A stretch of 16,993 nucleotides of DNA, from NCBI GenBank assembly GCA_025602915.1, contig JAHLJZ010000165.1, positions 1 to 16,993 on the forward strand, in the 5' to 3' direction. Each line of letters opens with the position of its first letter. Position 1 is the stretch's first letter. The notes under the pieces are model-generated. The model was not told the origin of the DNA, made no database searches, and saw only the letters and a program-made list of their open reading frames with translations. The DNA comes from Paraphysoderma sedebokerense (taxonomy: Eukaryota; Blastocladiomycota; Physodermatomycetes; Physodermatales; Physodermataceae). Of this stretch, positions 10,394-16,993 are shown one piece after another. The position numbers and the translations under genes were made by a program.

Positions 10394-11299
10394 TGGATGA
10401 CGTATTTGTGGAAGATGAGAATAATGCCGACTGGAATGGATTGATATACAAAGACTGGCAGCGATAGATGCGATGGATGCGGTGAAGAACTCTGCGATAT
10501 GAATTGCATCGACGGCAATGGAACGGCCTGAAAGCAGGGTTCACGTGATTTTGGCTTGGATTTATTAATATTTCAGACTTGTACAAACTGAAAGCTACGT
10601 TACAAGATTATCATATTGTTAACGTTCATAGGTTAGGTTAGAATAGATCGAGGAATCATAGCTGGCGCTGAATTGGCACGGGGCACTTTAAATTGCTAAA
10701 TTGGTATATAAGATCGAATCAATTTTGAAAAAGATCGACTACACTTTGAAGGGAAAGCTGAATGTGGAGCGGACTGGCGATGTGTATCATTACAGTCACC
10801 TTTGTTTCAAAAGTAAAGCTGCTTTTAGTCATAATTCAAACCTTTGCAGCCCCTTTACACTAGGGGGACTTTTTAAAGAAAAATACAATTGTCGCTCTCC
10901 TGTCACCAGCCACCGATGTTTGATTCAGTCTTCAGACGGATGGTTGTCCCCTCGATTCTGTCAGAAACAGACCGCATTCTGTGCAAAGCCAAAGCTGCTA
11001 CAAAAGTTTTCTGCTGCAAGGTATTGTTGGCAATGGCTTACGTTGGTCAGCATTCAATTGTCTCTATTCCATCTTTGTATCATGATAATACATCATCACC
11101 CACAGTTTAGTATTGCATTGTTCTTGTTTGAGGACACGTCGACTTCGCCCTCCCTCTGCGTTTCACGCTTTAAGCTTAGTCGATTCGCCCGAAAATCAAA
11201 AACTTGTCGTCGGAACGATGTCGCTGTAAATCATTGAGCATCGCACATTGGAGAATTGGTATCCGTCACAGCCAGAATAGGACTGATAGACATGCAACG
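10394..11299. promoter_or_regulatory. Divergent upstream region of the RING and GT15 genes
   Basis: The two genes start back to back 906 bp apart. A CACGTG E-box lies at 10542-10547, 149 bp upstream of the RING start codon, and a TATATAAG stretch at about 10704-10711. A frame without stops covers 10701-11237 on + (178 codons), but it lacks an ATG near its start and its composition (many Cys, His, Phe; few Asp, Glu, Gly) is not protein-like. I treat it as chance or as an unannotated leader. Confidence 0.45.
10629..10641 (+). repeat. Short isolated TTAGG-type tract
   Basis: TAGGTTAGGTTAG is about 2.6 units of the pentamer found at the ends of the repeat units on the right side of the window, on the same strand. 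No stem-loop tail or AATAAA complement follows it, so it is a bare tract and may be coincidental. Confidence 0.5.
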
Positions 11300-11303
11300 A
11301 TGA
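11292..11303 (+). promoter_or_regulatory. Minimal upstream ORF touching the GT15 start
   Basis: The sequence ATGCAACGATGATG contains a 3-codon upstream frame (Met-Gln-Arg, stop TGA at 11301-11303). Its stop overlaps the two adjacent in-frame ATGs of the GT15 gene (11300 and 11303). Such overlaps can allow reinitiation. Whether this is in the transcript is unknown. Confidence 0.35.
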
Positions 11304-13019
11304 TGTATTCAAGGACGAATCTGAATCGCATATTCCTGCTCGCCATCATCACCTTCGTCGTCCTCACCGTATATCAATCTATTCGCAGAAGCGATGTCAG
11401 TTCAGATAGTCCGCAACCACAAACCTTCAAGCGAGTTGATAATATGCCCACTGTAATATCGCACCCCCCGTCCGACAATCTTCCTTTCAATAGTACACCT
11501 TCATCTCACTATGATTCGCCATACATTCGCTCTGCATTATCCTTTCAGAATGACCCGGAGTATATTAAGCCCGGTTCCGTGAAAGCAGCCATCGTCATTC
11601 TATGTCGGAACTCCGAATACTCTCAACTTGTAAATACACTGATACAGTTCGAATATGTCTTCAACAGCAAATACAATTATCCGTACGTCTTTTTGAACAA
11701 CGTTCCCTTCACCGAAGAATTCAAAAAAGGAGTACAGAAGATCACAAGAGCCCGGGTCAAGTTCGGCTTGGTTCCTAGAAGACACTGGGAATACCCTGAC
11801 TGGGTCAACCAAACGTATGCAAAAGAATGTAGAGATGATCTACAACGAAAGAATATAATTTACGGAGGCTCAGAAAGCTATCGTTTTATGTACGTTTTTT
11901 GCTACTCTGTGATTGATAAAATCCGATGATATTGACGAACCCTCGCTTGTAGGTGTCGTTATTACAGTGGTTTTTTTTATAAGCATCCCCTACTACAACA
12001 AGTATGGTTTCATTTTCTTTTGTTCCAAAACTGTTCCTCGGCAACTGACAGCGCCCTTCTCCCTTTAACCATTTACAGTATGACTATTTTTGGAGGGTTG
12101 AGCCTGGTTTGTAATATTTTGATTGAATATGATGGAATCCGATATTGACCTTTATTCATCACTCTCCTGTAATAGGTGTTCAATTCACCTGCAATATCAA
12201 TGAAGATCCATTTTCTGCCATGGTTTGTCATTGGATTCATCACCTTTGTCGAATTATGGGATTGTTCATCAATTCTAACATGGATTCATTTATTCTATAA
12301 CAACAGGCCTCGCGAAACAAAATATACGGCTTTACAATATCATTGTTTGAGCTCCGCGATACTATTCCTACTCTGTGGCAGACCGTAAAGCAGTATATGA
12401 AAACGTACCCCAACGATATACCAGAGCACAATACGCTTAAATTCGCTTGGAACGAACGGAATGGAGATTATAACGGATGCCATTTCTGGACAAACTTTGA
12501 GATTGCCGATTTGAGATTCTTTAGAAGTGAAAAGTATAATCGGTTTTTTGATTATTTGGACAGTACCGGCAAGTTTTTTTACGAAAGATGGGGTGATGCT
12601 CCTGGTTTGTCAACGTCGTCAATTTGCCGTACTCTCGCTAGAATCAAAACTAATTAAAACCATGTCTGTATTGCTACTGGTGCTGCAGTTCATTCTATAG
12701 CGGCTGCTCTATTCCTGAGCCCCGATCAAATTCACTTCTTTGAGAATATTGGATACAAGCACGATCCGTTTCAACACTGTCCACTTTCAATTGAAACACA
12801 AGTAGCTTCAGAATGTACTTGCGGCGCCGATGAGGTAAGTCGCCACACATGATGCGTCAATTCTCGTCTCTACTTATATATTCACCTTTTACACTGTTAT
12901 ATGAACAGAGCTTTGACTTTAAGCCGCACTCATGCTTACGGTGGTACTATTATGCAGTGAAACAAGCTCTGAAGGGACGGTTCGTTAATTGGAAAGCGGC
13001 TTTGCTCAAAGGAGATTGA
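11300..13019 (+). CDS. GT15 family alpha-1,2-mannosyltransferase (KRE2/MNT1/KTR type), 7 exons, 422 aa
   Basis: The exons are 11300-11889, 11953-12001, 12079-12106, 12176-12222, 12307-12604, 12689-12834 and 12909-13019, in phase; introns are 63-84 bp. It is a type II membrane protein: a 10-residue cytosolic tail, a signal anchor at about 11-28 (IFLLAIITFVVLTVYQSI), a Ser/Pro-rich stem, then the GT15 domain from about residue 95. Family blocks are KAAIVILCRNSE, YPYVFLNN.PFT..F, YGGSESYRFMCRYYSGFF, YDYFWRVEPGVQF.CNI (214-230), YGFTISLFELRDTIPTLW, CHFWTNFEIADLRFFRS (296-312) and YERWGDAPVHSIA. Kre2 relatives transfer mannose from GDP-mannose in the Golgi to O- and N-linked glycans. The exact acceptor cannot be told. 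Three introns (3, 4, 5) start with GTTTGT, and exon 3 is only 28 nt. The first of two adjacent ATGs was chosen. Confidence 0.9.
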
Positions 13020-13353
13020 TTGAAGAAATCTTAATTGTAAAATTTAATCAGCGTTTGTTTGTATCTTTGAACTAATCTTAATATACAGTAGCGTTCTCGG
13101 TGATTTCGCAGTCTGGTGAAGTCTAGCACTGTACTGCAGTGCACTCCGGTTAATTTTGAAGCTTATGTAAAGAAGGTGTCCGTTTTGGAGAGTCGAATGA
13201 GGGACAGAGGCAATTTAACAACAGTAACTAAAATTCATAAAGTCCAAATTCCGCATTTGGTTATTATATCGGAATTTTCATATTGCATCGTATTCCAACA
13301 CAATACAAATGCCACCGGTTGTTTAAAATTGTACATTTTTACCGTAAGTTTTA
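13020..13353. other. 3' flank of the GT15 gene, nothing recognised
   Basis: This stretch follows the GT15 stop and leads into the first repeat tail. An open frame on + from 13116 runs through it and on into the repeat to 13538 (140 codons), but it starts from GTG rather than ATG, and its second half is the antisense of a repeated 3' region. I do not call it a gene. Confidence 0.45.
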
Positions 13354-13603
13354 AGGATAGGTTAGCGACATTGAACCAATTTATTGTACTTGCAAAGGTA
13401 CATTTGATGAAATCTCAACCACTTTATGGGTCATTGAAACGACTAAGCAGTGAGATAAGTAATACAAAGGAGATATGTCATATGTACATAGGCGATTTGA
13501 TAGACGTGGTACCAGATAAGACAGGCAAATCTAACTAGATATATGAGATACAACATAAGTAAATATAACAAAGCAAACTAAAATTTTAATCACTATCGAT
13601 CGA
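13354..13603 (-). repeat. Repeat tail, copy A (3' end of a minus-strand unit)
   Basis: Read on -, it starts after a stop codon at 13604 and shows TTAAAATTTT (about 13580-13589), a TATCTAGTTAG box, and a stem-loop whose arms lie near 13413-13424 and 13428-13440. A second short hairpin has arms GTACA/TGTAC (13398-13402 and 13385-13389 on +). Then come AATAAA (complement of 13380-13385) and a worn pentamer tract (GGATAGGTTAG on +, 13354-13364). It aligns with copies C and D over the two hairpins and the AATAAA, and it is the most decayed copy at its end. Confidence 0.65.
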
Positions 13604-13753
13604 TTATTCAACACGAAAAACCCTAGCCCGAATAACTGTATCACGTGCAAAAGTCTGTGCTAATTGGTACAATTTTAATAATTCACGCATTAAGTCCAAT
13701 AGCGTGCGGCCTCTCTGTAAAACTCGCCCAACTGTGAAGGCGTTCAGAATCAT
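13604..13753 (-). pseudogene. 49-aa remnant coding end of repeat unit A
   Basis: A frame of 49 residues starts at an ATG (13753-13751) and ends at TAA (13606-13604), directly before repeat tail A. That is the position the longer family members hold before tails B and C. Its last residues (RVE, stop) match the last residues of the fragment before tail C. The stretch LLDLMRE..KLYQLAQTFAR is compatible, with one inserted residue, with IVDYLLN..KQYHIVHSIMK of the 219-aa member. The similarity is weak and the placement carries most of the argument. It is probably a worn fragment rather than a working gene. A chance resemblance to LYR-motif proteins was considered and set aside. Confidence 0.35.
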
Positions 13754-13788
13754 CAAATATTATAACTGACTAATTATATAAGATATTC

Positions 13789-15000
13789 ATGGCCCCGAAG
13801 AAGCAGCAATATCATCACTATATACCGCGTTTCATCCTTCGAAACTATTCCGTAGACGAATGTGCCAAACCCACTACCAATAATTTCTTATGTGATGGTC
13901 TTGGTGGGTCAGTCACCTTATCCTCAATGCCAAGTAAAAAGGCTCCAAAAAATAACAATCCGAATATCAACATCATGAGAAGCGATGGAATATTGGAAAA
14001 AGAAAAGATTTCTTGCTCATATGGGCTATCGAACTTGTATAAAGATTGTCTTGCTGAAGATGTAATGGAGGTTGAGAAATTATTGGCTAAGCTAGAATCA
14101 AATGTCTCTCTTATTATCAAGCGTATTATTATCAACGAAGCAACCCAGCGTGATACTACATTACTTCGCCAAGAACTGGCATTGATTAAGACATTTCTTT
14201 TCGTGATGAGTTATAGGTCGGAGCGGCGACGTAATCAGTATATGCATGGTAGGTTTGATTTTATTACCGGCATGATGATGCAGAGATTCATGGAAATACA
14301 CAAGGTTGATTCACCTCAGACAGTGTGGCTGAACAATATTCGCATAATACTGAAAGCTTCAGATTTGGTTCAAGTGTTAAAAAGTGATCCAAAAACCCTA
14401 TATCCTGCGATTCGGAATGATATTGAAGCGACATTATCGTTATACTTTCTTTGCCTATGGAAAGCTCCACCAGCAACAGAGTTCTTAATATCCAATACTG
14501 CCTTTGGTCTCTGGGAAGGAAATGGGCCTGCCCTTATTTATCATCAATTCTACCCTGTTTCACCATCTATCATGTTGGTTCAAAGCAGTGTCCGCTTCAA
14601 GACTGACTCCCAAGGTAGGATAATGTCATCTCTGGTGAATAACTTAAGTGGACGCCAGTCGTGGTTCGAAACCCTTCCGCATCCGACGCCGAAAAGAGTT
14701 TACAAAAAATCCCCATTGAAAAATTCTTTGCTTATGGACGGCGTCGATCGAACCGACCCCTTGGATGAATTTACCTACTCGTTTGTGGAGATCCCGAAAG
14801 ATGCCATCAATCGAATTAATGCGATCATTATCGACGAGTCGGTACAAATATCCTTTACGTCAGAACTTTATATCTACAGGGCTCTAAAGTATTATAACAG
14901 GGTGAAACACGAAATGCCGAACAAAAAAGATGTAAAGCCAATGATTCAAACATTACTCGGCAAACTACGCAGAAGACATATGGCGTGCAGTTCTGGTTGA
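13789..15000 (+). CDS. DUF4238 family protein, intronless, 403 aa
   Basis: A single open frame runs from ATG 13789 to TGA 15000. The N-terminal signature QQYHHYIPRFILRNYS (residues 6-21) is the hallmark of DUF4238, which is found in many bacteria and, often in several copies, in fungi. Further fitting blocks are a YGLSNLYKD segment, EVEKLLAKLE, a helical region with RQELALIKTFLFVMSYRSERRR, and later TEFLISNTAFGLWEG and YHQFYPVSPSIMLV; in the family this part reads as a middle-to-C-terminal domain. Length is usual. The family's biochemical function is not established, so none is given. All five complete genes to its left carry 4-7 introns, whereas this one has none. Together with its place among repeat units, that suggests late gain by transfer or retroposition, or a fast-evolving accessory gene. 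The start codon lies 35 bp from the 5' end of the divergent remnant A. Confidence 0.85.
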   Translation: MAPKKQQYHHYIPRFILRNYSVDECAKPTTNNFLCDGLGGSVTLSSMPSKKAPKNNNPNINIMRSDGILEKEKISCSYGLSNLYKDCLAEDVMEVEKLLAKLESNVSLIIKRIIINEATQRDTTLLRQELALIKTFLFVMSYRSERRRNQYMHGRFDFITGMMMQRFMEIHKVDSPQTVWLNNIRIILKASDLVQVLKSDPKTLYPAIRNDIEATLSLYFLCLWKAPPATEFLISNTAFGLWEGNGPALIYHQFYPVSPSIMLVQSSVRFKTDSQGRIMSSLVNNLSGRQSWFETLPHPTPKRVYKKSPLKNSLLMDGVDRTDPLDEFTYSFVEIPKDAINRINAIIIDESVQISFTSELYIYRALKYYNRVKHEMPNKKDVKPMIQTLLGKLRRRHMACSSG

Positions 15001-15308
15001 GTTCCAGATTGTGCACTACCCAAGTTCAAGTATGCTCTGTAAAATATTAATTAAACTATTTCTAAGGTCCATTAAGCTATCTCATTCAATGATTTGTAAT
15101 ATATATTGATAACTTGTCAAATGTCTGTAATACTGACTGCATAAAATATCTCCATGTTTGCAACTTCCAGCATGCCTAGCTATGCTAAACTGATGGAACA
15201 CAATGAAACTAAATTTACATCTGCACGGATCTATACTGGGTCTCACTCAAATCACCTTCAGAGCTAAATCTGCTGCGTTTTTCATGGCGTCTAGACTCCG
15301 CCAGCTTC
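15001..15308. other. 3' flank of the DUF4238 gene, no gene seen
   Basis: It is AT-rich sequence between the DUF4238 stop and the pentamer tract of repeat tail B. On - it directly follows the end of unit B. If the units are strictly head to tail, a further 5'-truncated coding fragment would be expected here, but only short frames are present and none clearly resembles the family. Confidence 0.4.
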
Positions 15309-15551
15309 TAGGTTAGGTTAGGTTAGGGGGGTTAAAATTAAGTTTATTTCCCTCCATATTAAGGGAAGCGAGTTTTGCCACCTAGAAAAGTGGCGAAACT
15401 ACGCAGATACAGCTTTGAAAATTCAATATAAAATATAGACAAATCGATGACTAAACTAAGCACAATGCTATCCTACTGATCAAAATACAAAAAGAAACTA
15501 TGTAAACTAATACAGAAATTTTAATTAAGCTTCCTCCAGGGCCAAACACCA
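15309..15551 (-). repeat. Repeat tail, copy B (3' region of the 219-aa gene)
   Basis: Read on -, after the stop codon of the 219-aa gene come TTAAAATTT and a TATTTTATATTG-type AT box. Next is a strong stem-loop: on + the arms are GTTTTGCCAC (15372-15381) and GTGGCGAAAC (15390-15399), one wobble or mismatch in 10 bp. A second hairpin on + has arms TTCCCT (15348-15353) and AGGGAA (15362-15367). AATAAA follows (complement of 15343-15348). The end on + is CCCCCC-complement plus TAGGTTAGGTTAGGTTAGG at 15309-15327. The primary sequence has drifted most here, but the order of elements is the same as in C and D. Confidence 0.65.
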
Positions 15552-16211
15552 CTAACATCGTGCTGGTCCATCTTGCCGGTAGACGTGTTCCACTTCCACC
15601 GTCTTTTCCTCCAATAATTTCATGATAGAGTGAACTATATGATACTGTTTCTTATTTAGAAGGTAATCTACGATAGAGTAATTGTCGTGCTTCTGATGTA
15701 ATGTCGCCTTATTGCGGTTTAAGGCGTCTAAGATATCCCGAGTTTGCGCGGGACTTTGCCACTCCCACGCGTCAATTATGCCGCATTTTACCAAGCAACT
15801 CCTTTTGAACCAGTGCGGTTCATCTGTTGACGGACAGCGGCGTCGGACCGCATCTCCAAATTCGAATATGCCACGCCTCCACCGGATACAGAATTGACGA
15901 ATGTCATTCTGAATAAGGCGGAGGCAGGTGTCGTAATTGTAGCCGTTAAACCGGCAAGACCGGTCAATGTACTGCGGTAGCACTGCTTTATCTTCAGTGA
16001 AGGATTTGAGGGACAGATGACGGATGAATGTTCTAGAGGATACAGGCCGAGGAGAGGCTGCATCATATTGCTGGTACTTAGGCATGAGGGGATGAGAAAC
16101 AATGAAGCGAATCACCGGCGTCATGCTGGGTGAATACCTGAATTTTCGGAAATTCTTGACAAGGGTTGAGATGGGATGAGTCGGCGCCAATTCTTGAATA
16201 GAGAGGCCCAT
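15552..16211 (-). CDS. Unrecognised multicopy protein, 219 aa, possibly 5'-truncated
   Basis: The frame runs from ATG (16211-16209) to TAG (15554-15552) without introns. I do not recognise the family. The protein is basic, mostly helical in look, with no membrane segment or signal peptide. Short motifs are WRRGIFEFGDAVRRRCP (about 111-127), KCGIIDAWEWQS (142-153) and NYSIVDYLL...YHIVHSIMKLLEE (177-202); the last recalls a helix-turn-helix hairpin repeat, but no ankyrin consensus is present. Residues 143-201 align without gaps to the fragment at 16530-16792 (19 of 59 identical), which shows a real, diverging family. The frame stays open upstream of the ATG until it enters the (CCTAA)n tract of unit C at about 16276. 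The visible start may therefore be only the first Met left after truncation. Confidence 0.5.
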   Translation of the reverse strand: MGLSIQELAPTHPISTLVKNFRKFRYSPSMTPVIRFIVSHPLMPKYQQYDAASPRPVSSRTFIRHLSLKSFTEDKAVLPQYIDRSCRFNGYNYDTCLRLIQNDIRQFCIRWRRGIFEFGDAVRRRCPSTDEPHWFKRSCLVKCGIIDAWEWQSPAQTRDILDALNRNKATLHQKHDNYSIVDYLLNKKQYHIVHSIMKLLEEKTVEVEHVYRQDGPARC

Positions 16212-16261
16212 ATGTAGGGCGGCGGATGAGGCTCGAAATTTAATAGAAGTAAGGCCTAGAA

Positions 16262-16529
16262 TTAGGTTAGGTTAGGGGAATTAAACCAATTTTATTGTCC
16301 TTGAAAAAGGTACATCGATGTGTCTCAACCACCCTAGGGATCATTGAAACAACTTATCAGAATAGTTAATACAAGAAAGGGGCGTATACAAATCGGTTCA
16401 TCTACAAGGTACTATGTAAGACTAGATAAGGAATACAACGGGAAAATATATATATTTATATGACAAGGAGAAACCATAACCGAAAGGTATAAAGATATCA
16501 CGTCCATCACAACACGAAAATTTTAAACT
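16262..16529 (-). repeat. Repeat tail, copy C (3' region of the truncated family member)
   Basis: Read on -, after the stop at 16530 come TTAAAATTTT, CGTGTTG and a TTATCTAGTC box. Then follow a stem-loop with + strand arms GTCTCAACCACCC (16322-16334) and GGGATCATTGAAAC (16337-16350), a short hairpin CCTT-GAAA-AAGG (16299-16310), AATAAA (complement of 16291-16296) and CCCC. The end on + is exactly three TTAGG units at 16262-16276. It also ends the sequence upstream of the 219-aa gene, so units C and B are head to tail. Confidence 0.7.
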
Positions 16530-16792
16530 CTATTCTACCCGCTGACCAGGGTACCTGGTCTGAGCGGATCCGTCGGGTGTGGAATATGTGAAGTCGATTA
16601 ATGAAGTAGAGGTTTCGAGGATGAGTCGGATAGAATCAACCACGTCGTATCGGCAGTCGTCCAATAGCGAATCGAGGAAGGTGTAGTTCCCCTCACCGTT
16701 GAATCGTCGCTCCTTCTCTGAATCAAACCGAGACCAAAGGAAGGCTGTGAACTGTCGGCTTTCCCATACCCATTCGTCCAAGTATCCACACC
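16530..16792 (-). pseudogene. 5'-truncated copy of the 219-aa family gene
   Basis: The frame ends at TAG (16532-16530). Read upstream, it begins with CGYLDEWVWES at the very edge of the pentamer tract of copy D (GGTTAGG starts at 16793). It corresponds to residues 143-219 of the neighbouring gene. The first 59 positions align without gaps, with 19 identities including C-G, D, W-x-W-x-S, N-Y, D-x-LL, Y, V, SI and L-E, and the tail then differs (ends GQRVE). No in-frame ATG opens it. Loss of everything 5' of a fixed point with the 3' end intact is the mark of a 5'-truncated insertion. Confidence 0.6.
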
Positions 16793-16993
16793 GGTTAGGT
16801 TAGGCATATTAAAGGGGTTTTATTGTCCTTGTACAAGGAACATTTTTGAAATCTCACCCACCCTTTGGATGAGTGAAACAGACTACATGCCGTGGTATTA
16901 ATACAGTGTTTGTGCAATGGGTACATAATGTAATACTAGATAAAATATAGACAATGAACGACTTGATATATAGTTCGCTTCCCTTCATATCCC
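16793..16993 (-). repeat. Repeat tail, copy D (cut by the right edge of the window)
   Basis: On + it opens with GGTTAGGTTAGG (16793-16804), then CATATTAAAGGGG and the complement of AATAAA (16819-16824). A perfect 12-bp palindrome CCTTGTACAAGG (16827-16838) follows. A stem-loop has arms TCTCACCCACCC (16852-16863) and GGATGAGTGAAA (16867-16878); its three non-Watson-Crick positions are all G-U pairs if the minus strand is the RNA. CTAGATAAAATATAGACAA near 16936-16955 is shared with C and B. The coding part of this unit lies outside the window. Confidence 0.65.

Noticed and set aside
13116-13538. Open frame of 140 codons on +
   Set aside because: It begins with GTG, has no recognisable domain, and its second half is the antisense of repeat tail A.
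13604-13753. Possible LYR-motif (LYRM) protein
   Set aside because: The Arg/Leu pattern is suggestive, but the frame is too short, and its stop, end residues and position fit the repeat family better.
14658-14675. tRNA B-box-like GGTTCGAAACC
   Set aside because: It lies inside the DUF4238 coding frame (Trp-Phe-Glu-Thr), and no A box or cloverleaf is found around it.
15309-16804. CRISPR-like array from spaced short repeats
   Set aside because: The repeated pentamer tracts are of unequal length, 500-950 bp apart, and enclose coding sequence; the context is eukaryotic.
16598-16807. Alternative frame of 69 codons over the truncated family copy
   Set aside because: It is a shadow frame; the family similarity lies in the frame ending at 16530.

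Overview
The window looks like nuclear DNA of an early-diverging fungus, most likely of the zoosporic (chytrid) type. Two genes are of fungal kind: END3, and a GT15 KRE2/MNT1-type mannosyltransferase. Two others are better known from animals: the mitochondrial rRNA dimethylase TFB1M and a KIAA0930/DUF2045 homologue. From general knowledge, Dikarya usually lack these two. I rebuilt five multi-exon genes by hand. They hold 25 GT-AG introns of 63-169 bp, all phase-consistent, several with a CTAAC branch-point motif. The species call is inference; the gene models rest on the sequence plus remembered family sequences.

Layout, left to right. Bases 1-426 are the 3' end of an unidentified Ser-rich gene on +. 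Bases 427-1935 are AT-rich with no gene seen. END3 (-, 1936-3756) and TFB1M (+, 4169-5887) are divergent across a 412-bp promoter region that carries a degenerate 20-bp tandem repeat. The KIAA0930 homologue (+, 6156-7922) follows TFB1M in tandem and faces an RNF126/RNF115-like E3 ligase (-, 8750-10393). The E3 is divergent from the GT15 gene (+, 11300-13019). These genes serve unrelated housekeeping roles: endocytosis, mitochondrial ribosome maturation, ubiquitin transfer and Golgi mannosylation. Nothing suggests a joint pathway.

From about 13350 to the right edge the character changes. An intronless DUF4238 gene (+, 13789-15000) sits among at least four diverged copies of a repeated unit, all pointing to the minus strand. 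Each complete unit has a coding end of a multicopy protein family that I do not recognise, a stop codon, a TTAAAATTT box, a 3' region of about 200 nt with two stem-loops, an AATAAA signal, and a terminal (CCTAA)n tract that reads (TTAGG)n on +. One copy is cut at its 5' side exactly where the next unit's tract begins. This head-to-tail, 5'-truncated, pentamer-tailed layout resembles non-LTR retrotransposon arrays, but no reverse transcriptase is visible here. The G-rich strand runs toward the right edge, so a subtelomeric position is possible. This array is the most interesting part of the window.
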